This document shows positions 41,569-49,903 of a DNA stretch of 64,000 nucleotides, in pieces (within the stretch, counting starts at the first letter, position 1; every line of letters starts with the position of its first letter). The stretch covers positions 496,001 to 560,000 of the forward strand of contig NZ_JAODPB010000002.1 of the NCBI RefSeq assembly GCF_025770735.1, read 5' to 3'. Both the position numbers and the translations under genes were made by a program. The stretch comes from Shouchella tritolerans (GTDB taxonomy: Bacteria > Bacillota > Bacilli > Bacillales > Bacillaceae_D). The notes beneath the pieces are model-generated. The model made no database searches, was not told where the DNA came from, and saw nothing but the letters and a program-made list of their open reading frames with translations.

Positions 41569-43007
41569 AGCTTAGAGGGCAGTTAAACTTGCTCTTGCTC
41601 GCAACCGCGCTTGTCCCGTTTATCGCGACAAGCTTATTTTCATACCAACTAAACCGTGTGGCGAAAGAAGAGTCAAGTAACCATTTAGAGTCGATGATTG
41701 TCGCTAAAAGCATAAGCCGAACGCTAAATCAGAATGCACAAATGTTTGATGGCTCGGCAAAGGAGCTTGGCCGCTTGGCGCTCAAACAACATGAAAACGT
41801 CCAGTTAGGTCTTTATTCAAAGGATCGGGCCTTGCAATTCCAAAGCGCCTCTGAGGAAGGGGTTTTTGCCACCCACCTTACGCCAGAGGGGATGTTAAGC
41901 AATTTGTATAGTTGGCAATCAAGTGATTCGGCCTACATTTACAAGGAGCCGATTTTTTTGCAAGACCAAATTGCAGGCTACTTTGAGCTTCGCTTTGACA
42001 AAAGCGGCATACGCAAGGAAACGAAGGAAGTGTACATGCTGACGGTCTTGTTTTTTCTTATAACAGTAGGTATCACTCTTTTTATTGTGCAGCACTGGTT
42101 TAAACGGAATATGCTCGTTCCATTTGCTTGGATGAAAGCGGAAATGGACGAAGTTGCTTATGGGAAACAAAATCGTACGACCCCTGTTAAGCGCGGGCGT
42201 ACGGAAGTTGGCCAACTGATGGACAATTTTGCGAACATGGCAGCGCATTTGCGAGCAATTGATGCCCAAAAACAAAGTGAGGACGAAGACCGCAAAAAGC
42301 TGATTGCGGCGATTTCACATGATTTAAGGACGCCTTTAACATCCATACGCGCGTATGCGGAAGGGATGCACGCCCACCCGGATAAAAGGGAGGAGTATAG
42401 CAAGGTTATTTTAGCAAAGACCGAGTATATGCAGCGATTGATTGAAGATTTGCTTATTTTCTCCCAAGTTCATTCAACGAGCTTTAGCTTGTCGTTAAAA
42501 AAGGTCGATGCAGAAGAGCTTGTCGAATTGTTGTTTGATGGGTACGACCTTGAAAAAGAGCAGTTAAGGTTAAGTACGAACATGGAAATAGAGCCGGCTG
42601 AAGTCGATGCAGATGCTGGCCGTCTTGTTCAAGTCATGGACAATTTGGTTACCAACGCAATCTGCTATTCGCCTGAAGGAGGCGCGATTTCCTTGTACGC
42701 GACAAATAAGCAGTCTTGTTTGCCTCCTTACGTAGCGCGGACAAATGACCAGCGACTCTATATTTTCGTAAAAGATGAAGGGCAAGGGATTCCAAGTGGG
42801 GTGCAACGCCAGCTCTTTGACCCGTTTTTTCAAGTAGAACAGGCTAGAAGCCAAACAAACGATAAGGGCGTAGGCTTAGGACTGTCTATTTGCCGGGAAC
42901 TTATCAATCAGCATGGAGGCACAATTGATGTCTATTCGTCGCCACCACACGGGAGTACGTTTTTCTTTTCCATTCCGTGTATAAAAACAGAGGGGGGAAG
43001 TGAATGA
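41565..43007 (+). CDS. HAMP-domain sensor histidine kinase
   Basis: Membrane kinase of 480 residues, partner of the upstream regulator. Two helices (about 8-25 and 155-175) flank a roughly 130-residue extracellular domain. HAMP is at about 176-230 (AWMKAEMDEVAYGKQ, VGQLMDNFANMAAHLRAI). The H box is AAISHDLRTPLTSIRAYA, the N box DNLVTNAICYSPE and the G boxes DEGQGIPSGV and GVGLGLSICREL. The lipoprotein gene overlaps its stop, so the three are coupled. Confidence 0.93.
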   Translation: MKLRGQLNLLLLATALVPFIATSLFSYQLNRVAKEESSNHLESMIVAKSISRTLNQNAQMFDGSAKELGRLALKQHENVQLGLYSKDRALQFQSASEEGVFATHLTPEGMLSNLYSWQSSDSAYIYKEPIFLQDQIAGYFELRFDKSGIRKETKEVYMLTVLFFLITVGITLFIVQHWFKRNMLVPFAWMKAEMDEVAYGKQNRTTPVKRGRTEVGQLMDNFANMAAHLRAIDAQKQSEDEDRKKLIAAISHDLRTPLTSIRAYAEGMHAHPDKREEYSKVILAKTEYMQRLIEDLLIFSQVHSTSFSLSLKKVDAEELVELLFDGYDLEKEQLRLSTNMEIEPAEVDADAGRLVQVMDNLVTNAICYSPEGGAISLYATNKQSCLPPYVARTNDQRLYIFVKDEGQGIPSGVQRQLFDPFFQVEQARSQTNDKGVGLGLSICRELINQHGGTIDVYSSPPHGSTFFFSIPCIKTEGGSE

Positions 43008-44020
43008 AACGGCAACCGCTATTTTTAGCGGCAATTACAGGGTTGTTGTTTACAGGTGGGTGCAGCTTCATGACAATCAATGCTGAAGATGTGCTAGAGC
43101 AGGCCCTTGCAAGAGAAGAAAAGTTTGTTCCTTATACGATTATTAAAGAATTTGATGATGGCTACAGCGAGTCAGTCTATGCAAAAGACGAGCAAACACA
43201 ACGGGTCGATTTTGCCAAAGACGGGCAGTTGTTGTCCACTTCTTTATATGTTGATGGCAATATTTATGAAAAAGACTATGAAACAAAAATGATTTACGAA
43301 GCAAATGTAGAGGCAGCGACGAACCCGCTTACCCCAAAAGAAGCATTGCTTGATGAAGTGAGCTATTTGCTGAAAAACCATGAGATTGAAGTCGTTGAAG
43401 ACGAGCGCTTTTTAAAACGTAATGTGTTTAAACTCCATTTTTATTCTGAGACTGACCACATAAAGGAAGCTGAGTTATGGGTCGACAAAAAAACGTACCT
43501 CCAACTAAAGACCGTTTATACGTACTCTGATCAAGTCGTGGCAGGGGAAGCGGTCGAGGTTCGCTTTAAGCCTGACTTTCCTGAAGGTTGGTTTGATGTG
43601 GAGGAAGATGGATTTGTTTTACTAAGTGAAGAGGCACCTGTCCAAATAGAGAAAAACGAATTGGCTGACGCATTTGACAAATCACTGCGCTTGCCAAACG
43701 AGTTAAACGGTTTAAAGCTGGAAAACATTGAGCTGTATGACGGCGGCAGTGAGGATGCTTCTGTTGTTGCGTTGTATCTCGATAGTGACGGCAAGGAAAT
43801 TGAACTGACCATCTCCAAAAGCTACGGGTTGGAATGGATTGGCGAAAGTGAGACGGAGACCGTTCGTGGCATGGAGGTCAATTTTAGTTGGGAACCGTCA
43901 AGTCATTATGCAAATTGGACGGAAGACGGACTTTTTTATGAACTGTTCACAATGAGGGATTGGCAAAAACAACAGGCAGTGGAATTGATTGAAGGAATGG
44001 AACTTGTTGCAACAGACTAA
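43004..44020 (+). CDS. Lipoprotein coupled to a two-component system (LolA/RseB-like fold)
   Basis: A 338-residue predicted lipoprotein. The signal LAAITGLLFTGGC has a lipobox with Cys at about 20. The mature part resembles LolA-like or RseB-like lipoproteins: repeated beta strands in YSESVYAKDEQTQRVDF, KLHFYSETDHIKEAELWVDK and VEVRFKPDFPEGWFDVE, and a C-terminal domain with GLEWIGESETETVRGMEVNF. It is translationally coupled to the kinase and could present a cell-envelope signal to its sensor domain; that is inference. The product is not a recognised named family member. Confidence 0.78.
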   Translation: MKRQPLFLAAITGLLFTGGCSFMTINAEDVLEQALAREEKFVPYTIIKEFDDGYSESVYAKDEQTQRVDFAKDGQLLSTSLYVDGNIYEKDYETKMIYEANVEAATNPLTPKEALLDEVSYLLKNHEIEVVEDERFLKRNVFKLHFYSETDHIKEAELWVDKKTYLQLKTVYTYSDQVVAGEAVEVRFKPDFPEGWFDVEEDGFVLLSEEAPVQIEKNELADAFDKSLRLPNELNGLKLENIELYDGGSEDASVVALYLDSDGKEIELTISKSYGLEWIGESETETVRGMEVNFSWEPSSHYANWTEDGLFYELFTMRDWQKQQAVELIEGMELVATD

Positions 44021-44048
44021 TGGGTTTTTAGAAAAAAGGATGGCAATT

Positions 44049-44082
44049 ATGTGAGCATTTCATTAAGATAAAGATGTGAGCA
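44049..44082 (+). repeat. ATGTGAGCA direct repeats before gudB
   Basis: ATGTGAGCA occurs at 44049-44057 and 44074-44082, spaced 25 bases. It lies 26-60 bases ahead of the gudB start, where a regulator site would be plausible, but no factor is identified. Confidence 0.4.
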
Positions 44083-44107
44083 GCTGACTTCCGAAGAGGT
44101 GGAAAAG

Positions 44108-45364
44108 ATGGACGAAAACCAAGAGGATAAATTAGATGTTCTTGTAGCGACTCAGTCCATTATACATAAGGCGCTAAAAAAACTAGGCTATCCAGATGAA
44201 ATGTATGAGCTACTTAAAGAGCCGGTACGAATGTTGACCGTTCGCATTCCTGTGAGAATGGATGATGGATCAACGAAAATTTTTACCGGCTACCGTGCCC
44301 AACATAATGACGCTGTTGGTCCGACAAAAGGAGGCGTACGGTTTCATCCAGATGTCAGTGAAAAAGAAGTCAAGGCGCTGTCGATTTGGATGAGTTTAAA
44401 AGCAGGCATTGTCAACTTGCCATACGGTGGCGGAAAAGGAGGCATTGTTTGCGACCCAAGGCAGATGTCGTTTAGGGAAGTGGAGCGTCTAAGTCGTGGC
44501 TATGTACGTGCGATTAGCCAAATTGTTGGCCCGACGAAAGACATTCCCGCTCCAGATGTGTTTACCAACTCGCAAATTATGGCGTGGATGCTTGATGAAT
44601 ATAGCCGAATTCGAGAATTCGACTCACCCAATTTTATTACTGGGAAGCCGCTTGTGCTCGGAGGGTCACACGGCCGAGAAGCTGCGACTGCAAAAGGTGT
44701 GACGATTTGCATTATGGAAGCGGCGAAAAAGAAAGGAATTGACCTTGAAGGAGCACGCGTCATCATTCAAGGGTTTGGCAATGCAGGGAGCTTTTTGGCA
44801 AAGTTTATGGCCGATGCAGGGGCACTAGTAGTGGGAATTGCCGATGCATATGGCGCCCTTTACGCAGAAGAAGGTTTAGATATTGATTATTTGCTTGATC
44901 GCCGCGATAGTTTCGGGACAGTAACAAATTTATTTAAAGATACCATTACAAATGAGGAGCTGTTAGAAAAAGAATGTGATATTTTGGTTCCGGCAGCAAT
45001 CGAAAACCAAATTACATCACACAATGCTGGCAAGTTAAAAGCAGCGATTGTCGTCGAAGCAGCTAACGGCCCGACTACACTTGAGGCAACACAGATTCTT
45101 GCAGAACGGGGAATCTTACTCGTACCCGATGTCTTGGCAAGTGCTGGGGGCGTGACGGTCTCTTATTTTGAATGGGTGCAAAACAACCAAGGCTACTACT
45201 GGACGGACGAGGAAGTCGAAGGACGGTTGCGGACAGTGCTAACGGAAGCGTTTAACAATATTTACAACCTTGCTTTACGCCGTAAAGTTGACATGCGCCT
45301 CGCTGCCTATATGGTCGGTGTTAGACGTATGGCCGAAGCTTCTCGGTTCCGTGGATGGGTTTGA
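44108..45364 (+). CDS. gudB: NAD-specific glutamate dehydrogenase
   Basis: Deaminates glutamate to 2-oxoglutarate (mainly catabolic in Bacillus). The 418-residue protein has the glutamate-binding lysines in GPTKGGVRFHPDV and LPYGGGKGGIV, catalytic Asp in TKDIPAPDVFTN, and the NAD-binding VIIQGFGNAGSFLAKFMADAG. The active-site region shows no extra codons of the kind that inactivate gudB of B. subtilis 168. The ATG at 44108 is chosen (GAGGTGG six bases upstream) over the GTG at 44099. It stands next to ypdA, as in B. subtilis. A terminator follows at 45393. Confidence 0.94.
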   Translation: MDENQEDKLDVLVATQSIIHKALKKLGYPDEMYELLKEPVRMLTVRIPVRMDDGSTKIFTGYRAQHNDAVGPTKGGVRFHPDVSEKEVKALSIWMSLKAGIVNLPYGGGKGGIVCDPRQMSFREVERLSRGYVRAISQIVGPTKDIPAPDVFTNSQIMAWMLDEYSRIREFDSPNFITGKPLVLGGSHGREAATAKGVTICIMEAAKKKGIDLEGARVIIQGFGNAGSFLAKFMADAGALVVGIADAYGALYAEEGLDIDYLLDRRDSFGTVTNLFKDTITNEELLEKECDILVPAAIENQITSHNAGKLKAAIVVEAANGPTTLEATQILAERGILLVPDVLASAGGVTVSYFEWVQNNQGYYWTDEEVEGRLRTVLTEAFNNIYNLALRRKVDMRLAAYMVGVRRMAEASRFRGWV

Positions 45365-45392
45365 TCTGCTATACTATGATGAGAAAATAAGT

Positions 45393-45430
45393 GCCCTTGT
45401 CCAAAGTTGCCTTTGAGGACAAGGGTTTTG
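45393..45430 (+). terminator. Terminator after gudB
   Basis: CCCTTGTCC (45394-45402) pairs perfectly with GGACAAGGG (45417-45425), then TTTTG. Its presence shows that a longer ypdA reading frame through this region is not coding. Confidence 0.8.
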
Positions 45431-45453
45431 AATGTTTTGATGAGGTGAGGAAT

Positions 45454-46422
45454 GTGGTAGATGCAGTCATTATTGGCGGCGGCCCTTGCGGCCTTGCTGC
45501 GGCAATTGCATGTCAAGAAAAGGGGTTGTCTGCTGTTGTTGTGGAAAAAGAGAACATAGTCCACTCGATTTACCGCTATCCAACGCACCAAACCTTTTTC
45601 AGTACAAGCGAACGCTTAGAAATAGGCGGTGTCCCTTTCGTTGTGGAGGACCGCAAACCCAGGAGGAACCAGGCGCTTGTCTATTATCGGAATGTAGCAA
45701 AATTAAAAAGGCTCCACATTCGTGCGTTTGAAAAAGTGCTCCATGTAGCAAAACGGGCGGATCGTTCATTTGAACTGACGACGACAAAAGGAAAACTTGA
45801 AGCGAAGCATGTGATTGTTGCCACAGGTTATTACGATTCTCCCAATATGATGGGGATACCAGGTGAAGAAGCAAGCCATGTGATGCACTATTTTAAAGAA
45901 GCCCATCCTTATTTCGATCATGATGTAGTTGTCATTGGCGGCAAAAATTCGGCTGTTGACGCAGCGCTTGAGTTAGAAAAAGCTGGTGCCCGTGTCACTA
46001 TTCTTTATCGGGGCAGTGATTATTCGGCAAGCGTAAAGCCGTGGATTTTGCCAGAGCTCGTGTCCCTTGTACGTAATGAAAAGATCAAAATGGTCTTTCA
46101 TGCTGATGTGCATGAGATTACGGATAGCCACGTACACTACCGGATAGGGAAACAAGAGCACAAGGCTAAAGCGCAGTTTGTGTTTGCGATGACCGGCTAT
46201 CATCCCGATCACTCCTTTATTCGCAGTCTTGGTGTACATGTCGATGAAGCGACAGGACGGCCTGTATATGACGAGCAAACAATGGAAACAAATGTGGAAG
46301 GCATTTTTATCGCTGGCGTCATTGCTGCTGGAAACAATGCTAATGAAATTTTTATTGAAAATGGTCGCCTGCACGGCCCTTTGATTGCACAAGCAATTGC
46401 ACGCAGGATCGAAATGGAGTGA
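45454..46422 (+). CDS. ypdA: Bacillithiol disulfide reductase-type flavoprotein YpdA
   Basis: FAD and NADPH oxidoreductase that regenerates reduced bacillithiol in Bacillus. The 322-residue protein has FAD motif VIIGGGPCGLAAAIACQEKG at the start, NADPH motif HDVVVIGGKNSAVDAALELE and the C-terminal GIFIAGVIAAGNNANEIFIE. The GTG at 45454 (GAGGTGAGG upstream) fits homologs, which begin just before the GGGPCG motif. It overlaps asparaginase closely (five-base gap after its TGA). Confidence 0.9.
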   Translation: MVDAVIIGGGPCGLAAAIACQEKGLSAVVVEKENIVHSIYRYPTHQTFFSTSERLEIGGVPFVVEDRKPRRNQALVYYRNVAKLKRLHIRAFEKVLHVAKRADRSFELTTTKGKLEAKHVIVATGYYDSPNMMGIPGEEASHVMHYFKEAHPYFDHDVVVIGGKNSAVDAALELEKAGARVTILYRGSDYSASVKPWILPELVSLVRNEKIKMVFHADVHEITDSHVHYRIGKQEHKAKAQFVFAMTGYHPDHSFIRSLGVHVDEATGRPVYDEQTMETNVEGIFIAGVIAAGNNANEIFIENGRLHGPLIAQAIARRIEME

Positions 46423-46427
46423 TGAAT

Positions 46428-47387
46428 ATGCGCCATGTGATGTTGCTGACAACTGGAGGCACGATTGCAAGCACCACAAGCGAAAGCGGCAAATTGGTTG
46501 CAGGTGAACTTTCTGGAGAAGAGTTGGCAAAGCTATGTGGTTTGCCGGAAGACATCCGTGTAAGTGTGCGCTCTGTATTGCAAAAGCCAAGCGTTCATAT
46601 TACACTCGCCGATTGGCTGTTGTTAAAGCGCGAAGTAGAGCGTGCCTTTGAAGATGAGACGATTAACGGCATCGTTGTTACACATGGCACGGATACGCTT
46701 GAAGAAACGGCTTATTTTTTAGATTTAACGAACAAAGACGAGCGTCCCATTATCGTCACAGGTTCTCAACGGGGCCCAGAGCAAACAGGCAGTGATGCGT
46801 TTATTAATTTGCGTCATGCCATTTATGCTGCTTGTGAGCCTGATTTAAAGAACACTGGCTGTGTCGTTGTTTTTAACGAGCGGATTTTTGCAGCCCGTTA
46901 TGTTAAAAAAGAGCATGCCTCTAATTTGCAAGGATTCAATGCCTTTGGTTTCGGTTATTTAGGAATTATAGACAATGATGTGATTTTTACGTATCAAAAG
47001 CCTGTTCGCCGGGAGTTTTATGAAATTGGCGATTCCTCTCTTAAACAAATTGGCATTGCCAAAGTTTATTTAGGCATGAGCGCAGACATGCTGGAAGGAA
47101 TGATTGCTGTATGCGACGGGATGGTCGTTGAAGGCGTTGGCCGCGGCCAAGTCCCTCCAAACCTAGTAGCTACGTTAGAAAGAGCGGTTGCTAACAAGAA
47201 GCCAATCATTGTGACAACAGCCTCAGAAGAAGGGAAAGTATATCCAACGTATGACTACAAAGGAAGTGCCCACCAACTCGAACAAATGGGCGTTATTCTC
47301 GGTTCGGATTATGACAGCAAGAAAGCACGGATAAAAGCAATGGTCATGCTGGCGGCGAACAAAGAACTAGCTACTGGGTTTAAGTGA
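46428..47387 (+). CDS. ansA: Type-I-like asparaginase
   Basis: Hydrolyses asparagine to aspartate and ammonia. The 319-residue protein has the first active-site Thr in MLLTTGGTIAST, the second in VVTHGTDTLEETAYF, and PIIVTGSQRG. No signal peptide is seen, so it is cytoplasmic. I chose the ATG at 46428 behind GGAGTG; an ATG at 46422 is possible. It lies between ypdA and prsW, where glutamate and asparagine catabolism meet gudB. Confidence 0.9.
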   Translation: MRHVMLLTTGGTIASTTSESGKLVAGELSGEELAKLCGLPEDIRVSVRSVLQKPSVHITLADWLLLKREVERAFEDETINGIVVTHGTDTLEETAYFLDLTNKDERPIIVTGSQRGPEQTGSDAFINLRHAIYAACEPDLKNTGCVVVFNERIFAARYVKKEHASNLQGFNAFGFGYLGIIDNDVIFTYQKPVRREFYEIGDSSLKQIGIAKVYLGMSADMLEGMIAVCDGMVVEGVGRGQVPPNLVATLERAVANKKPIIVTTASEEGKVYPTYDYKGSAHQLEQMGVILGSDYDSKKARIKAMVMLAANKELATGFK

Positions 47388-47475
47388 TGGCGCTTGCTGA
47401 TCGAAACAAGTCGGTTTTATACTAGAAAAATAAGGAAGGTTATATTAGCGAACCAAAGAGAGTAGGCGGTCAGCC

Positions 47476-48123
47476 ATGGTATCCCTTGTTCTAGCTGCAA
47501 TGGCTCCGGCCATGGCATTGTTTTCATATGTCTATTTGCGCGATGTATACAGCAAAGCAAAAATGTTTCTCGTTCTCCGGATTTTCATTATCGGCGCACT
47601 GCTTGTCGTGCCGATTTTGGTCATCCAATTTGCCTTTACTGAAGAAAATGTCTTTCCCCATCCAGCCGCTAAAGCGTTTTTGCTTTACGGGTTTCTGGAA
47701 GAAGGGTTAAAATGGCTCATGTTGTTTGTATTTGCCTACCAACATGGACAGCTTCAGCGCCCAGGGGATGGCATTTTGTTTGGCGTTTCCGTCTCCCTAG
47801 GCTTTGCTACAGTTGAAAATGGCTTATACATGATCGCTTATGGTTTAGAGGCAGCGATCCCCCGAACAGTTTTGCCAACAACGGCACATGCTGTTTACGG
47901 GATTGTCATGGGCTATTACATTGGACAAGCGAAGTACAAAGAAGACCATAAAAAGCTGTTTTTACTCCTTGGGGCCATTCTGCCAATCGTGTTGCATGGC
48001 GGGTATGACTTTATTTTATCAAGCTTTGGCCATTATGTACTTTATGCCATGATTCCATTTATGGTCGTTCTTTGGCTTCTCGCTATATGGAAGCTGAAAA
48101 AAGCAAGCCGTTTTCCTGTTTAA
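47476..48123 (+). CDS. prsW: Intramembrane site-1 protease PrsW
   Basis: Membrane protease that, in B. subtilis, cleaves the anti-sigma factor RsiW in response to cell-envelope stress, activating SigW. The 215-residue protein has about six helices, the EEGLKW motif near residue 75, FATVENGLYMIAYG and HAVYG plus HGGYDF, the conserved acid and histidines of the family. The neighbours (ypdA upstream, sleB further down) match B. subtilis. Confidence 0.92.
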   Translation: MVSLVLAAMAPAMALFSYVYLRDVYSKAKMFLVLRIFIIGALLVVPILVIQFAFTEENVFPHPAAKAFLLYGFLEEGLKWLMLFVFAYQHGQLQRPGDGILFGVSVSLGFATVENGLYMIAYGLEAAIPRTVLPTTAHAVYGIVMGYYIGQAKYKEDHKKLFLLLGAILPIVLHGGYDFILSSFGHYVLYAMIPFMVVLWLLAIWKLKKASRFPV

Positions 48124-48129
48124 ATCACT

Positions 48130-48253
48130 CAGACCGATAGAAAACGCTTGTCAGACGAGGAGTGCATGCGAGGGAAGATGCGAATAGAACGGGGGGTCAT
48201 GAGCATATGACCGAGGCAAACGACGACGTATGCGAGCGTTTGCCTACAGTCTG
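48130..48253 (+). ncRNA. Repeated intergenic structured element (copy A)
   Basis: This 124-base element can fold with nested outer pairs: CAGAC (48130-48134) with GTCTG (48249-48253) and AAACGC (48142-48147) with GCGTTT (48236-48241). Inner hairpins are GGTCAT/ATGACC (48195-48200 and 48207-48212) and GGCAAACG/CGTTTGCC (48215-48222 and 48237-48244, competing with the outer pair). The core GAAGATGCGAATAGAACG (48174-48191) is identical in copy B at 60330-60347. Not recognised as any family I know; RNA function is inferred from structure and conservation only. Confidence 0.55.
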
Positions 48254-48303
48254 TTGCCGTTTTACTGTTTAAGCGAACATTTAATAAGAAGGGGGATTCA
48301 ATC

Positions 48304-48468
48304 ATGACAACAGCAAACCGCTATCGCATCGTCATTCGCTGCCCTGTATGTGGGGAAAAATACATTTTGCGGGGCAAGCGCAATGAACAAGGTGAATACG
48401 AGACCGGGTTTAAACAGTGCGTCTGCGGAAATGAAGATCAATTGATTGTTGAAGCAAACCCGGAATAA
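48304..48468 (+). CDS. Small zinc-ribbon-like protein, 54 residues
   Basis: A small gene with two CxxC-type pairs, RCPVCGEKY and QCVCGNED, a typical zinc-ribbon spacing, and a basic region KRNEQGEYETGFK between. It has AAGAAGGGGG before the ATG and a terminator directly after the stop. No named family is assigned; conservation in Bacillus is plausible but unverified. Confidence 0.75.
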   Translation: MTTANRYRIVIRCPVCGEKYILRGKRNEQGEYETGFKQCVCGNEDQLIVEANPE

Positions 48469-48494
48469 TCGCCATAAATTGTGGCGATTTTTTT
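48467..48494 (+). terminator. Terminator after the zinc-ribbon gene
   Basis: AATCGCCA pairs with TGGCGATT around TAAATTG, followed by T residues; it overlaps the stop codon of the gene. Confidence 0.82.
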
Positions 48495-48551
48495 ACGCTT
48501 TATAAACGATGGATGGAGTGGCATGAAATAATGGTTGCACTTGCGTGAAAG

Positions 48552-48579
48552 TTGCGGTAAAGTGGAAGAAACTTATAAA
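48552..48579 (+). promoter_or_regulatory. Candidate promoter of the metI-yitJ-metH leader
   Basis: TTGCGG and TATAAA are separated by 16 bases, placing the transcript start about 15 bases ahead of the SAM riboswitch. Confidence 0.6.
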
Positions 48580-48602
48580 TGGGTTTCAACAATTGAATAG
48601 GT

Positions 48603-48715
48603 TCTTATCAAGAGAAGTGGAGGGAATGGCCCAATGAAGCTTCAGCAACCAGCCAGCAATGGTCAGGTGCTAAATCCAGCAGTTTATCTGCAAGATAAGA
48701 GAAGCATGCACGTAA
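48603..48715 (+). promoter_or_regulatory. SAM-I (S-box) riboswitch
   Basis: The conserved S-box blocks are present in order: CTTATCAAGAGAAGTGGAGG, GAATGGCCC, ATGAAGC-TTCAGCAACC, GGTCAGGTGCTAAATCC, and a closing AGATAAGAGAAG that pairs with the 5' end (CTTATC). A terminator lies just downstream. SAM binding would lead to premature termination and shut down the methionine genes. Confidence 0.95.
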
Positions 48716-48718
48716 GCA

Positions 48719-48752
48719 CCCCCTTCTTCTAATCTTGGAGAAGGGTTTTTTG
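48719..48752 (+). terminator. Riboswitch-controlled terminator
   Basis: CCCTTCTTC pairs with GGAGAAGGG around TAATCTT, then six T residues. It is 34 bases ahead of the metI start. Confidence 0.9.
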
Positions 48753-48785
48753 TTTTGCAAAAGTACACTTTGGGGGGAACAGAGA

Positions 48786-49892
48786 ATGGGAAAACGAGCT
48801 GAAACAATTTTAGCGCAAATTGGCAATCGCCGCGATGACCATACTGGCGCAGTAAACACGCCCGTCTATTTTTCAACAGCATATCGCCATCCGGGCATTG
48901 GCGAATCGACAGGGTATGATTATGCCCGTACAGGCAATCCGACAAGGGAAGTGCTAGAAAAAGCGATTGCTGAATTGGAAGACGGCGAGCACGGATTTGC
49001 GACTAGCTCTGGAATGGCTGCAGTTCAAATTGTGCTTTCGTTGTTTGCCCAAGGCGATGCGATCATTTGTTCAAAAGATTTATATGGCGGTACGTACCGT
49101 CTGTTTGAAGGAGGCTGGACAAGATGGGGAGTGTCCTTTACATATGTGGATCCACGGAATTTGCAAGAAGTCGAACAAGCCATTCACTCTAATGTGAAGG
49201 CCATTTTTATCGAGACGCCGACAAACCCACTCATGCAGGAAGCCTCGATACCAGCGCTTGCTGCTCTCGCTAAAAAGCATGATTTGCTGCTCATTGTCGA
49301 TAACACATTTTATACGCCGCTCTTGCAGAAGCCACTAACGGAAGGAGCAGACATCGTCATTCATTCGGCGACAAAGTACTTAGGAGGCCATAACGATGTC
49401 GTTGCCGGGCTTATCGTTGCGAAAGGAGCCGATCTTTGTGAACGGCTCGCTTATTATCATAATGGTGCTGGCGGCATTTTAGGCGCATTTGATTCTTGGT
49501 TGCTTATCCGGGGAATGAAGACATTGGCATTGCGGATGGCCAAGCATGAAGAAAACGCTAAAAAAGTGGTGCATGCACTGGAGCAAACAGAGGGCATTAC
49601 AGACGTGCTTTATCCTGGAAGAGGCGGAATGCTGTCGTTTCGGGTTCAAAACGAAGCTTGGGTCAATCCGCTGCTAAAACATTTACAATTAATATCGTTT
49701 GCGGAAAGCCTCGGTGGCGTCGAAAGCTTAATGACCTATCCAGCAACACAAACGCACGCCGATATTCCAGAAGAGATCAGACTTGCCAATGGAGTCGATA
49801 ACTGTCTTCTCCGTTTCTCAGTCGGCATTGAAAACGGAGAAGACATTGTAGCCGATTTGCTGCAAGCGATTGCGGCCGCTAAAAAATCCTAG
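48786..49892 (+). CDS. metI: Cystathionine gamma-synthase / O-acetylhomoserine thiolyase MetI
   Basis: PLP enzyme that makes cystathionine, or homocysteine directly, from an acylated homoserine. The 368-residue protein has the family segments YDYARTGNPTREVLEKAIAE, TPTNPLMQE, and the PLP lysine in IHSATKYLGGHNDVVAG. The ATG at 48786 follows GGGGGG-rich sequence after the riboswitch terminator. It is first in metI-yitJ-metH, and no metC is adjacent, so homocysteine may come from direct sulfhydrylation or an unlinked lyase. Confidence 0.93.
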   Translation: MGKRAETILAQIGNRRDDHTGAVNTPVYFSTAYRHPGIGESTGYDYARTGNPTREVLEKAIAELEDGEHGFATSSGMAAVQIVLSLFAQGDAIICSKDLYGGTYRLFEGGWTRWGVSFTYVDPRNLQEVEQAIHSNVKAIFIETPTNPLMQEASIPALAALAKKHDLLLIVDNTFYTPLLQKPLTEGADIVIHSATKYLGGHNDVVAGLIVAKGADLCERLAYYHNGAGGILGAFDSWLLIRGMKTLALRMAKHEENAKKVVHALEQTEGITDVLYPGRGGMLSFRVQNEAWVNPLLKHLQLISFAESLGGVESLMTYPATQTHADIPEEIRLANGVDNCLLRFSVGIENGEDIVADLLQAIAAAKKS

Positions 49893-49903
49893 GAGGGAAT
49901 GCG

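Noticed and set aside
44108-45364. Inactivating duplication as in B. subtilis 168 gudB
   Set aside because: The coding sequence is continuous and the active-site region has no repeated codons; the gene looks functional.
45391-45453. N-terminal extension of ypdA
   Set aside because: The extra codons lie in the gudB terminator; homologs start immediately before the FAD-binding motif.
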